A stretch of DNA of 64,000 nucleotides, taken from positions 13,598,001-13,662,000 of the forward strand of contig CM072335.1 in the NCBI GenBank assembly GCA_036874045.1, given 5' to 3'. Below, in pieces: positions 45,167-57,178 of this stretch. How positions within the stretch are numbered: position 1 is the first letter of the stretch; the number at the start of each line of letters is the position of its first letter. Under the pieces are notes generated by a model that had not been told where the DNA came from, made no database searches, and saw only the letters and a list, made by a program, of their open reading frames with translations. The stretch comes from Cymodocea nodosa (lineage: Eukaryota; Streptophyta; Magnoliopsida; Alismatales; Cymodoceaceae). The translations under genes and the position numbers were made by a program.

Positions 45167-46922
45167 TAAATTTTGCTAGTCCCTTAGCAAACTAAGATTT
45201 AATTAATTGGTCTTTCAAAAAGTGCTAGAATTAATTCTCCCCCTTTTGTTTTTTTTTTCTTCTATTTAGCATAAACATATATTCTATATGTTTCAGTAAT
45301 CAACTTGTAAAGATATTTAGAATATATGTAAATTACATACAAAGTATATCATATTCATATAGGTGTTAATTATATTATCGTTTGTTCTTCTTTTCATCAT
45401 CTGTAATCCTGAATTTTTTAATAAGTTTTTCTAGAAGAAATTTCAACAACATACAAATTAAAGTACAATCCAATTCAATCTGATTAAGACAAGTAGAATA
45501 AAGAATTGTATTTCCATTAAACAACTTCAAAAGTCAATTCCAGATTCATATTTCAGCAATTCTAGATAACAGAAAATATACTCGATTCATAAGATATCTG
45601 TATTTCACAAAACACTTGTATCTTTTCAGAATAGTATATGTTTTTTTTTTTTTTGTGTACTCTAAAAGTTAATATGATAAGCTTGAATCATGCAAGAGCT
45701 TTCTAATGTACCCATGTAACGAGCTTTCAGTCAACAATCCCAGATCTGATCAAGATCTTAGGTTGCCAGATTTTTAGAGTCCTTTTTCAGGTCAACAATC
45801 CTTACATACCTATCTGCTCAAGTACAAAAGGCTCGTGATCAAACAAGTCAATAAACTCTCAAGGTTTTTTTTTAATTTTTTCTAAAAATAAATGCACACA
45901 CAAAACAAAGCATTAATCACATACTGTATATGCACATATTTCATTAATACAGATGCAGTAAAACAGTAGTCTCATGTAATCCTGCTTCTATCATTTACTA
46001 AAGATATGAATCCATAACAATAAGTTCATACTTTATCTATAGTTTAATAAGATCTACACATAAATCATTCTACAAGTTCAATCAGTCAAAGTAAATGTAT
46101 CTTTCATCATATGTGTTTCATTTAATCTAGAATTCACATCTCAGCTCCTTTAGGACTTTAGATAATTTTCTGATTAAGCATTAAATATTCTGATTTCATT
46201 TTAAAATCGTGAAACTGTTAAACTCATGAAATTCGGAAAAATCATAAGATACTATATCTAGATTTACATAAATAATAAATTCTATAGCATCTTCTATAGC
46301 CTTCTAAATATAACATTCAAGCAGTTTATAAAAATTTTACAGTCTCAATTATCGGATAGTTACAGCAAGTTCATAAAAATTTTCAATTTCCTCAAAACTT
46401 TGCAGTACCATTTTAATTCCTTTAATTAACAAACTTACATGACTGTTACTGTAATTACCTCCCCCCCATACCTACATTTTGCATTATCCTCAATGTAAAA
46501 GATTTGACAATAAGTATAGTAATTGTAGTAGGCATGAATAAAGTTTTGTTTGATTTAAAATTCAGGATAAGTAATTGGTTACATACCTTGTTTCATTTGT
46601 ATCTCCTGCATATTCCGATTTTTGATTCTGAAAAACTTTTCATTCCCAGATAAACACAGAATATATAACAAAATAACATTTAATAGGTATTAATAAATCA
46701 GTGTCTTGTGTGGAACCCAGGCTTCTATGCCTTTGGTGGCTCACAAGCAAGCCAGTTGGTTTCCCAGAATAGATACCAACAAACTGGATTGATATTTTGT
46801 TTTGTTTGTTTGTTTGTTTTTTTTTATTTATAAAATGAACATGAAAAACTTCAAAATTCCTTTTTTTTTTTTTCTAAAAAATAAATGCAGAATACACAAC
46901 ATTAAACACACAAAATCACAGC
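45167..46922 (-). other. noncoding 3' region of G2 with the shared 3' module
   Basis: No gene. It is colinear with 31695-33495 of G1 on the other strand, including the internal G-run at 46453-46480 (minus) and the block at 45690-45850 that is also found after RNase H of the copia A copies. T-runs at 45640 and 46860 are homopolymer noise. Confidence 0.75.
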
Positions 46923-48053
46923 TTAAGAATATGATTGAAAAGTAGAAACAAATGGAAGAAATGTATCAGTCCAAGCAAACTTTTTAAGCATAGTTCTTCT
47001 TGCTATTAATTCTGTTTTAATGCAGTTCTTGGTCCTTTTTAATTTGTAAACATGTAATATATTATAAATTCCAAATACGAGTGTATTACCATTAATGATA
47101 TGTAATGCAAAAAGGGATCCTTTTTAGTTCCAAGGTAATGTAGCAGTTTCTATTTCTACATCTATTTCAATATACTCCTCTTCCCACTTCCATTCATTCA
47201 TTTCTTCCATAATCCATATTTGAAATTTCATCAGTTCATCCCACCATCTTATTAGACATAAAGTAGGATCATCTTTTTCATTATACCACATTCCTATTTG
47301 AATTTTATTAAATTTTTCAGATGGTGGTTTAGCTATTCCACTCGGGACAGGTAAAATTTCTGTATAATCATCATAACTGTCTATGCTCACTATGTATAAA
47401 TCAAATCTATATACTATTGATATCTCCGTGACTAAATAAATATAACCATCAAGTATGACATGTGTTTGGTTAATTAATGATTTCTGTCCTAGATATATTA
47501 TAATGTTTTCATTCCAAGATCTGTTCAGAAAATTATACACACTTAAGCATAAATCTTCACCCCAATTTCCTGTAGGTCTCTAATAATATAATTTTTCAGG
47601 AATTGCAGAATTTTTATCAGAAAATATTAAAGCTGACCCACAATTTTCAGTTGGTGCTTCAAATATATTAGGTCTTCCTATATTACATTCTTCTCCTGTT
47701 ATAGGATTTCTTATCAAAATCTCAGGTAATGATAAACTTGCATACCTTGGTCTCGTCTTGTATATGATTAATCCTTCATCTATCCCCATAATATGACTCA
47801 TTCCTTCTAATGCATTGGATGGAGTTCCAGTAGTTTCTTCCATAGCCAGATATTCATGGGTATTTAAACTACGATTAAATGACCTCCATATGAATCCATC
47901 TCTAATCTTAGTCATTTTTGCAGATTGTAGTCCCTAAAAATATTTTTCTTCAATACAGTCTTTAATTTCCTTTGATACACAACACATCCTGCACAAATCT
48001 TTAGCTGACAAGTTACTTAGTATTTCCCTTTGTGCATCTAACGGTAATTGCAT
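46923..48053 (-). pseudogene. G2 F-box protein gene
   Basis: One frame of 377 codons including the stop, without frameshift. It begins MQLPLDAQREILSNLSAKDL then CRMCCVSKEIKDCIEEKYF, the F-box. The start codon used in G1 is ATA here; the next in-frame ATG is at 48053. Three internal stops break it: TAG for Gln after EEKYF (about 47936), TAG for Trp before RPTGNW (about 47579) and TAA for Arg before KGSL (about 47124). The rest matches G1 residue by residue (HIMGIDEGLIIYKTRPRYA, NPITGEECNIGRPN, DGYIYLVTEISIVYRFDLYI, KFAWTDTFLPFVSTFQSYS). Presence in two separate insertions shows that it travels with the element. Confidence 0.75.
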
Positions 48054-48194
48054 TAATTCTATTTGTCGATTCTGTAAAATAAAAAAAAATTTAGCAGAGA
48101 CAAAAATTAACATAACTATTGCACACCCTCGTGGAGTTAAGGCATAACTCAACGGACTAAGTTTGTTGAGTTAAAAATTAACTCTACGATACTA

Positions 48195-49062
48195 TTAACT
48201 TAAAATAAAAATAAAAACAAAAACATATATACATACAGATAGTTGCTTTAGATATGCTACTTCATTCAACTGCCCTCCTAGAAAAGGTATCAATTTCATT
48301 AACCGTTCTATTGACAGGATTAGGTATAGCTTGTATTGGCAATCCTCTAGTAGGTCTAACTTCCATTGGTTCCTTCTGTCTAAGTGGTATATTCTATTCT
48401 GATTTTGATTTACAGCATTTCCAAATATAAATTCTAGACGATTGTTTACTTGTTGGATTATCTTTTCTAATTTCTCTATTCTAGCTCCTTGTTCAATTAA
48501 TACTTCATAACTTATGTTCTTCTCATTTATATTTTCTCCTCCCTGGAAATTGTTGTTTCTCCAAGATAAATTCGGGTGATTTCTCCAATTAGGATTATAA
48601 GAATTTCCCAAGTTATCTCTCTGGTTTCTAGCATAAATAATATCTAAGTCATTTATGTTTGTATTCTTTTCTGCTAGCTTTTGATTTAATGATAACTCTT
48701 CTATTTTCTTTGTTAATTCATTTAATTTCACCTCAAGCATAGTATTGGAATCTATTTCATGCATTCCTCTTGGCAATAATCTTTTATCTGCAATAGCTTC
48801 AGCCGAATTTTCCCACTGTGCAGTTCTTTTTGCAAAATTTTCTAAATATGCCCATGCTTCTTCACTACATAATTTTAAAAATCCATTTTGACAAGTAGAT
48901 TCTAATAAAGATTTCATTGAAACATCTATGCCTTCATAAATTATGCCTATTAATTGTGCTTTACTTCTTGCATGATGTGGACATTGAGTCAGTAAATCTT
49001 TAAATCTTTCAAAATATTTTCAGAATGATTCACCCTATTTTTGGCTACACAACTCCTCTCAG
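48195..49062 (-). pseudogene. G2 Gag capsid region (second half)
   Basis: From the deletion joint it reads CVAKNRVNHSENILKDLKIY, then after a stop LTQCPHHARSKAQLIGIIYE and the clean stretch 48917-48195: SLLESTCQNGFLKLCSEEAW, LLPRGMHEID, KKIEELSLNQKLAEKNTNIN, NSYNPNWRNHPNLSWRNNNF. The first half of capsid present in G1 (29102-29590) is absent. The order capsid, F-box, 3' module is the same as in G1. Confidence 0.8.
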
Positions 49063-51121
49063 AAATTCTAACAGGTTTAGCATTCTCTTCTAAATATATG
49101 TGGTGACAGCATAAAGTTGAACTTAACCCTTTTATATCAGTCATAGTCCATCCTATTGCTTCTTTATAACTTTTTATTACCTTTTTTAATTTAGCTATTT
49201 GATCCTCTTTCAAATCTGAAGCAATAATGATTGGACAGGTCCGTTTATCTTCCAGAAATATATAGGTTAATTCAGGAGGTAAAGGTTTTAATTCTAAATG
49301 CTACCCATCAGAAGCTAGAGCTCCTAATTGAACATCATCATTTTTTAAATTAATTTCTTCCTGATCTCCTTCTATATTTATGCTTTCACTTTCTTCTAAA
49401 GTTTCAAAATTGATTTGCCTATTTAATTCTTCTTGAATCACATCATCTAACATATCTCCTTCATCCTCTAAAAAGTCTATGGTATGTAAGGACATTTCTA
49501 ACTCCTCAAACCTTTCTGGTTTGAAAATATTTAATTGAGTATCCTCATTACCATATGCTAATTTCATTACTCTAGTTTTACAATTTATAACAGCCCCTGA
49601 TGTTGCTAAAAATGGCCTTCCCAAAATTAAAGATGTATCACTATTTTTATGCTTAATTTATTGGAAATCCAAAATTACAATATCAATAGGATATATAAAA
49701 TTCTTGATTTTAATTAAGACATCCTCTATTTTTCCTCTAGGGTATCTTATACTTCTATCAGCCAATTGAATAACCGTACTAGTAGTAGTTAAGCCTTCTA
49801 ATCCTAAGGATGCAAATATATCACTTGGCATAACATTTATACCTGCACCTAAGTCTATTAAGGTTCTTTCTAGAATGGTATTTCCTATGGTGCATGATAT
49901 AACAGGGATTCTAGGATCAGATAACTTTTTAGGAATTTGTGGCAGAAATAGGTAACTACTTTGCTCAGCTAAAAAGACCTTTCTAAGAACTTTTTGCTCT
50001 CTTTTCTTAGTACACTAATCCTTCAGAAATTTAGCACAAGGTGGCATATTCAGCAATAGATCTAACAAAGGAATGTTAACTTGTACTTTTTCAAAAATTT
50101 CTCTTATTTTTTCTTGTTTTTCAGGAATTGTTTATTGTAATCTTTTAGGATAGGGTGCTAAAGATTTTGATTTCAAAGACTCTTTTTCTTTCAGTTGATT
50201 TGTTTGATCATTTTTAGCTTCAATTGCAGATTCAGATTGTTCTTCAGTGATTTCTAGATTTTCAGCTATTACATTTTCATTATCATTTTTATTTTTACTC
50301 TTGTCCACCTTCATATCATTTTCATTTTGAGTTCTTAGTGGTATATTAGTTCCAGATCTTAATGTTACACATACATCTTCCAGATTTTTGTTACTTTCAT
50401 GATGTTTTTGTATATCATTTTCGTGATTATGATCTTCAATTGTTTTTAGTTTTAAAGTGCATTCTTTAAATTCTCTTACATTTGTGTTTTCTGTTTGTTG
50501 TATATTTTGCAAGTTGTGCAGGTTTATAACATTATAATTTTCATTGTCCTGTTGTAAAACTTGTATTTTCATTGCATTTTTGTCTAATGCTTTTAATTTT
50601 GTTTCCAGATCATCTAATTTCATTGCATTCAATTTTTGATCAATTTTCTTTATGGCTTTTTCAGTTTCGTAAATTATATCCTGTTTAGGTTCTGAATATG
50701 CCTCCTTATAGTTTAATTGGTTGACTTCTTGTTGTTGACACACAAAGTATTTCAGTTTGTCCAGATTTTGCTCTATACTATGCTCTAGTCTGTCATAGCT
50801 ATCCCAAACTTCAGTGTCTCTCATCATATTACACATTCTATACTGACCATCAGTTGGGTAAACTATAGGATTCTCATACTCGGCTCTATTATATTTAGGA
50901 TAATTCATTTATTGTTCATGGGATCTATCAATCTGTAAATGTCTCAATTTCAAACAATCAGAAATGTCGTGTCTTTCAGAATTGCAGAATTCACATATGC
51001 TAATTAAAGGTTTTAGAAATCTTTGAGCATAAGCATATGCCATATTCTCAATTACAGAAGAAAACACACAACTCTGACTATTAAAATGAAACAGCTCTAA
51101 CAATTGCTTATATCTATTCAA
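49063..51121 (-). pseudogene. G2 gag zinc-knuckle region, protease and start of RT
   Basis: From 51121: a 70-codon frame with MAYAYAQRFLKP and an intact knuckle CEFCNSERHDISDC, then TAA immediately followed by ATG (50908) and 258 codons of charged spacer (RYDRLEHSIEQNLDKL-like, VCVTLRSGTNIPLRTQ). After a stop the protease reads ISCTIGNTILERTLIDLGAG, VIQLADRSIRYPRGKIEDV and LILGRPFLATSGAVI. The active site is DLGAG where G1 has DLGAS. RT begins GWTMTDIKGLSSTLCCHHIY and PVRISER, where the sequence jumps into gag. It is less decayed than G1. Confidence 0.8.
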
Positions 51122-51143
51122 TTCAGTTCAATTCAATTCAATT

Positions 51144-51160
51144 CCCCGGCAACGGCGCCA
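51144..51160 (-). promoter_or_regulatory. primer-binding site of G2 (tRNA-Asp, intact)
   Basis: The minus strand reads TGGCGCCGTTGCCGGGG, a perfect complement of the plant tRNA-Asp 3' end, seven bases after the LTR end. Confidence 0.92.
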
Positions 51161-51167
51161 TAAAACT

Positions 51168-53021
51168 TGTTCGTGTTTTCCCAACACTACACTAGAAAAA
51201 CTTGGATTTGTTACTTCTATTTTTACTTAGTTAATTTATCTTTATGCCCATTCTTTCTTTTAGAAGTAAACAAACAACCTTTAATACAATTTAGATATTA
51301 ATTCCAATTTGTACTTTAACTGCAAGTGCACAGTGTCTATTGTATTAGTGTGCAAGTACAGGTTGATCCCACAGGGAATTGCTGATGAACTTAAGAAATG
51401 TTTGATTGTGAACAATTCAAATTTATATTCAATAAGCACTCCGTTGAATTACAGTTAACTCAACAGACTAAGTTCATTGAATTATGGATAACTCAATGGA
51501 CTATCCTCGTGGACTTAAGTTAACTCCACGAGCCTGTCTCTTCTTTATAATACTGCTAATTACAGAGGAATTTGGCCAACCATTGGGCGATTCCACAGAT
51601 TGTAAATAACATCAATTAAGCTTTTTAATGCTAGTTAACATTGGATTTATCATTATGCAATACTAACATTCAGATGATTCAAACAGTAACCATTAAAATC
51701 TTTAAGTTGTTTTGTATGAACCAATTTAAGTAAACTGTAAAATTAAAACTAACATAAAACAATCATAAAATTGATACAGATAACATTAATCACGATACAA
51801 CACCAACAATACAACACTCAAATACAACATACAAACAAAGATAAATTGTTTTTGGTATTTTTGTTTTGATGTGATGGGCGAAAGGTGAAATGTAAAGTAA
51901 TTTCACTTGACAATAAATACTTCCGACACTACTTGCAATGCGATTACACTACTGAAAATTGAACCACTTACAATTCTGTCTCCTCTCCTTATAGAATCGC
52001 GAGTCCAGAATTGCAAGATGATCTCCTCTTCAACATACAGGCATCAACCCGAAGCCAAGGCTAAAAGCATTACGATTTCCTGAAATATGAGTCGGCGCTT
52101 GGTGAAAATGTCTTCCCTTCCCGCAACGCGATCACTCCTCATAGTGGTTGTCAGGCACTATGTTCGGCTCGGAATCGACCCGACATTAGGCAAGTATCCT
52201 CACAGACCTCCGATGATTGGTGATTATGGTGGTGAAACGATGGTTGGTGTGATACTTCGGAGAATCGCCGATACTGTCTGTAGAAAACTAGGTGCTCCTC
52301 CTCTGTATACACTGGCCGTCCATCGATCACACTCTTTCTTTTTTTTCTTCTTTTCTTTTATATTTCTTCAGTGGTAACTGCTTCTGCTTGAATGGTCGGT
52401 TGGATTTCCTTCCTTTAGATCAACAGCGATGATTTCTTTCTCCCTACGCGATTGAATTCCTGCGTGATACGTGCAAACGTGGTTTTTCCTTCCAACTGTC
52501 TGTTCCTGCAACCGCTACAGTGGCATATTAGAAAATATATAGTCCGTGGAGTTACAGATAACTCAAAGGACTTCCTTCATTGATTTAACTATAAAACACG
52601 TGCAAAAATAACAACTTAAGTTTATAACGCTAACCTAACGCGTTGCCTTAGTGTATTTTCATGTAACTCAACGCGTGTAGTTATACTAACTTAACGAGTT
52701 ATAACGTAAGTAAATCTAACAACTCTCAACACATGTCAGCAGCAGTTTAAACATAAAATAACATTCCGGAGAGTTACAGGTATAACTATCCGATGCTCAG
52801 ATGCATTTTCGGATACTTAAGAATTTCACAGCCTACAATTTACCGATAGTTCATAAATGTACTAAATTAACATTAATTCCCCAAAATTAAGCAGATTCTT
52901 CAATTAAAGCATATAACAGTGCAATTATAACATAATGGCTTAATTCTCATATGATAAGCTAAATATTATGCAATTAACCATCATTTAACTGTTAATAATA
53001 TGCACTTTTTCATTCTAAACA
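51168..53021 (-). repeat. 5' LTR of G2
   Basis: 1854 bp, the partner of 43300-45153. It carries the same stem-loop triplet (51440-51535), TATA-like box and U3 motifs. It ends AACACGAACA before the spacer AGTTTTA and the PBS. Confidence 0.9.
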
Positions 53022-53926
53022 AGATGTTTTCCAGATTTCTTGATATCATAAACTCTTTAAAATGCTTAGGAAAGAATTTTGAACAGAATGATTTGGTGAG
53101 GAAAATTCTCAGATCCCTAAGTTCTAAGTGGTCTTAGAAAGTAACATCAATTGAGGAATCACAAGATTTAAATGTTTATACCATGAATGAACTTATAGGA
53201 AACTTAACAGCTTATGAAGTTCAATTAAATGAATCACTGAGTCACAACAAACTAAAAATGAAGAAAGAAATAGTCTTTGAAATTAATTCAGATTCTGATA
53301 TATCTACTGATTCTAACGAGGATTTGATTTTGTTGACTAGGAAATTCAAAAAAGCATAGAAAGCTAAGAAACAACAAAGGAACAAGAATGATAAACCCTC
53401 AATGTCAAAATCACTAAATGTCAAGAATTCTTCATCCAGAAAGTATGTATGTTACAACTGCAAGAAACCTAGACATCTTTCTCCAAACTGTCCTATAAGG
53501 AAAAATGAAAAGCAAAGTAGGACAAATCAGAAGAAGACGACTCAGAAAACTCAGTAAAAGTTTTACAAGAAAAAGGCTTTGAAGGTCACTTGGGAAGACA
53601 TGTTTGAAGAGTCTGAATCTAAGGAATCATCATCAAAATCTTCACATTCAGAAGGAGAACAAGAGTTAGAAGACGTTGCTCATGTGTGCTTCATGGTAGA
53701 TGAGTCTAAGGTAATATCTGATCCTGAAAGTTATTCAGATTTCAACTTTGATGAATTATTATGTGCTTATCATGCGTTATTACAAAAACTTAAAGTTTAT
53801 AAACTAGAAAATAAGAATATTAGAAACTCTTTATCCATTGTGGAAGAAGAAAATTGTTTCCTGTCTACTACTTTAGAAAAGTTTAAATGTGATAATGAAA
53901 ATCATGCTAGAGATTTGCATAAATGA
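53022..53926 (+). pseudogene. A2 Gag, C-terminal part and spacer
   Basis: It resumes after G2 with MFSRFLDIINSLKCLGKNFE, TAG for Gln at about 53136 (also in A1), MNELIGNLTAYEVQLNES, and the knuckle CYNCKKPRHLSPNC. It stays in frame into KALKVTWEDMFEESESKESS. The spacer coiled coil is cut short at 53926: about 600 bp present in A1 (37690-38530) are missing. It then picks up at FLNKKKKYAFNELGPQQHW. Confidence 0.82.
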
Positions 53927-54094
53927 ATGTGAAATGTGTCAAAATGTACTTGCAAGTAAGTATAATTTGCTATAAGTAATAAGAATGTAAATGATAATGT
54001 TAAACTATTTTTAAACAAAAAGAAGAAATATGCATTTAATGAACTTGGTCCTCAACAACATTGGGTACCAAGAAAAAGTTTTTCTTAATTTGTT

Positions 54095-54796
54095 TTGCAA
54101 GAGGAAACAACATCAAAATGGATATTGGACAGTGGAGTGTCAAGTCACATGACCGGACAGAAAAGCCTACTACAAAATTTTACAAATACCATGAATGGAA
54201 GTGTAACATTTGGAAACAAAAGCAAGGATAAAATCATAGGTATGGGTAATGTTCAAATAACTTCGACTTGTGTTATTTCGAATGTACTATATGTAGAAAA
54301 CCTAGGATTTAATTTGCTGAGTGTTATAAAACTAACTGAAAATGGATATTATGTGGTGTTTAAAGATAATGTATGCAAAATTATTGATAAAAATACAGAT
54401 GAAATTAAGTTTATTGCTAAAAGAAAAGGTTCTGTATGTATTTTATCTTTACCTTCTAGTGTAGTTGATTTAAATTCATGTTTGCTAGCTGAAACTAGTG
54501 ATGCATATCTATGGCATAGAAGGATTGGGCATATAAATATGAAACTATTACATAAACTATCTAGAAAACATTTAGTGAGAGGTTTACCAAAGATTAAATA
54601 CTCAAAGGACTTTATGTGTGATGCATGTGAGTTAGGTAAACTTCATAAAAACTCTTTCAAATCCAAAACTGATATTTCAAGCAAGAGAGTCTTAGAACTT
54701 ATACATATGGATCTATTTGGACCAACAAGAATCATGAGTCTTGGTGGTAAATGGTATGTATTTGTTTCAGTAGATGACTTCTCTAGATACACTTAG
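54095..54796 (+). pseudogene. A2 protease and GAG-pre-integrase
   Basis: KWILDSGVSSHMTGQKSLLQ keeps Trp and the DSG active site. GMGNVQITSTC, LWHRRIGHINMKLLHKLSRK, CDACELGKLHKNS and MDLFGPTRIMSLGGKWYVF follow. It ends at TAG in place of Trp (RYTWVYF). This is the best preserved protease of the A family here, 233 open codons. Confidence 0.85.
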
Positions 54797-55750
54797 GTAT
54801 ATTTTCTAACATCTAAGACAAAAGTTTTTGAAAAATTTAAAATGTTTTGCAATTTTTTTCAAAATGAACAAAGTGTCTCTATTCAAAAAGTTACGAGTGA
54901 TCATGGTACTGAATTTGATAATGATCAAATGGATAATTATTGTATAGATCATGACATTGATCATAGTTTTTCTTTTCCAAGAGCACCGTCTCAAAATGAT
55001 GTTGAGAGAAAGAATAGATCACTTCAAGAGATGGCCAGAACTATGTTAAATGAACATAAGTTACCTCAAAATCTTTGGGCTGAAGTAGTGAATACAACTT
55101 GTTATGTTATTAACAGAAGTCATTTAAGACCTCGTGTTAATAAAACTCCTTTTGAAATTATGTTTAATAGGGTTCCAAAAATTTCCTATATGGCTGCAAG
55201 TGTTTTATTCTTAATACTAAGGATAGAAGGGATAAATTTCAAGCCAAAGCGGATTAAGGAATTTTTGTAGGTTACTCTTCTAGAAGTAAAGCCTATAGAG
55301 TATATAACAAGACTTCTAAGACTATTGAAGAAACCCTCCATGTAAGCTTCAATGAAAATTCTTTTAGAGAATCTCAATCTAAAGTTGATAATGATGATAT
55401 GATCAATCTCCCAAAAGAGTTAGAGATCAATAGAGAGATTGAAGATTTATTTGAGAAAATTAAAAATATAAACTTAAATGATCAAACTAATGATGAAAAT
55501 GATGAATTGTTAGATGTTGATGAGAATATTAAGGAAAATCAGAGAAATTAGCTTTATTCTTCATCACATCCTATTACTCAAGTCATTGGTAATATTAAAG
55601 AGGGAGTTAAAACTAGAGCTTCAGTAAATTTAAATAGTATGTGCATGTTTGTTTCTATGGTATAACCAAAGAATATAAAAGAAGCATTATCTAATGAAAA
55701 TTGGATAGTGGCAATGCAGGAAGAACTAAATCAATTCATCAGAAATGATG
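54797..55750 (+). pseudogene. A2 integrase
   Basis: The same frame gives KVTSDHGTEFDNDQMDNY (second Asp) and NDVERKNRS (Glu; one codon lost before it). Trp of LWAE is intact, unlike A1 and A3. A ten-base loss after KISYM (about 55191) shifts the frame, after which GCKCFILN, GYSSRSKAYRVYNKTSKTIE and LHVSFNENSF are visible. The linker to RT has stops at NQRN-LYSSSHP and SMV-PKN. Confidence 0.8.
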
Positions 55751-57178
55751 TTTGGGAATTAGTCTCTCCACCAGAAAATCAATAGGTACAAAGTGGATCT
55801 TTAGAAACAAAACTAATGAAACTGGTCAAGTTATAAGGAACAAAGCTAGATTAGTTGCACAAGGGTATACACAGGAAGAAGGACTAGATTATGATGAAAC
55901 ATTTGCTCCTGTGCCTAGGTTAGAAAGTATTAGAATATTATTGGCCTATGCTTGTTATATGGATTTTAAATTATTTCAAATAGATGTAAAGAGTGTATTT
56001 CTAAATGGTTTAATTAATAAAGAAGTCTATATAAAACAACCACCTGGATTTGAAGATATTAAATATCCTGACTTTGTGTATAAATTGAAGAAAGCCTTAT
56101 ATGGTTTGAAGCAAGGACCTAGATCATGGTATGAAAGATTATCTACTTTTTTAATAGAAAAAGGCTATATCATGGGAAAAGTGGATATACTCTATTTATC
56201 AAGAGAGATGGTAAAGATTAGATTGTTGTTCAAATATACGTGGATGATATAATCTTTGGAGCAACCTCTAATAAACTAATAAAAATATTTTTTGAAGAGA
56301 TGACTAGTCAGTTTGAAATGAGTATGATAGGAGAACTTTCATATTTTCTAGGACTTCAAATTAAGCAAATGGATAAAGGTATATTTTTAAATTAGGAAAA
56401 ATATGCAGATGAAATGCTTAAGAAATTTAATTTTAATGATACAAGGATTTGAGGAACTCCTATGAGTACTTCTTTAAAGTTAGATATTGATGACATAGGA
56501 AAATCAATAGATCAAAGGAAATATAGAAGTATGATTGATTCTTTACTTTATTTGACTGCTAGTAGACCTGATATTATGTTTGCTATGTGTGTTTGTGCTA
56601 GATTTCAATCTAATCCTAAAGAATCACACTCAATTGCAGTTAAAAGAATATTTAGATATATACAAGGAACTAAACATTTTGGACTGTATTATTCTAAGGA
56701 TAGTTCAATAGATCTTATAGGATATACTAATGCTGATTATGTAGGATCTAAATCTGATAGAAAGAGTACTAGTGGCACATGTCAATTATTGGGAAATAAT
56801 TTGGTGTCATGGTTTAGTAAAAAGCAAAACTGTGTAGCACTTTCTACTACAGAAGCTGAATATGTTGCTGCTGCACTGTGTTGCACTTAGATTCTGTGGA
56901 TAAGGCAAACTTCAGAATATTTTGGATTATCTTATGATACAACTGAGATTTATTGTGACAGTAGTTCTACAATAAATCTTTCCAAAACTCTTGTATTACA
57001 TTCAAGAGCAAAGCATATAGAGGTTAGACATCATTTTCTAAGAGATAACGTAATTGAAGGAAAAATTAAATTAGAATTTGTGTCTAGTAAAAATCAATTA
57101 GTTGATATATTTACAAAACCTCTAGACGAAAATACATTCTGCAACATTAGACTAAATTTCGGTATTTGTAGGCTGTGA
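55751..57178 (+). pseudogene. A2 reverse transcriptase and RNase H
   Basis: RT reads IGTKWIFRNKTNETGQVIRN, FQIDVKSVFLNGLINKEVYI and [14 protein letters not shown]; a frameshift at about 56187 precedes an intact [10 protein letters not shown] in another frame. TAG at 56393-56395 replaces Gln of NQEKY, and TGA follows at about 56451. RNase H 56462-57178 has SRPDIMFAMCVCARFQSNPK, GYTNADYVGSKSDRKSTSGT and SWFSKKQNCVALSTTEAEYV, TAG for Gln in TQILW (56888-56890), and the natural end NFGICRL at 57176-57178. It is the only A copy with complete RNase H in the window. Confidence 0.85.

Larger units (their letters stand above)
43300..53021 (-). mobile_element. Athila-like element G2, internally deleted, with F-box gene
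   Basis: A complete insertion of 9722 bp flanked by the perfect duplication AGATG (43295-43299 and 53022-53026), inside A2 gag. Two LTRs of exactly 1854 bp (43300-45153, 51168-53021), tRNA-Asp PBS and PPT are present. Inside, minus strand: gag zinc-knuckle region, protease, the very start of RT, then a joint at about 49063 straight into the capsid part of gag, followed by the F-box gene and the 3' module. Relative to G1 about 7 kb, from RT to the first half of capsid, is missing. It could not have supplied its own RT or integrase in this form. Confidence 0.88.
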
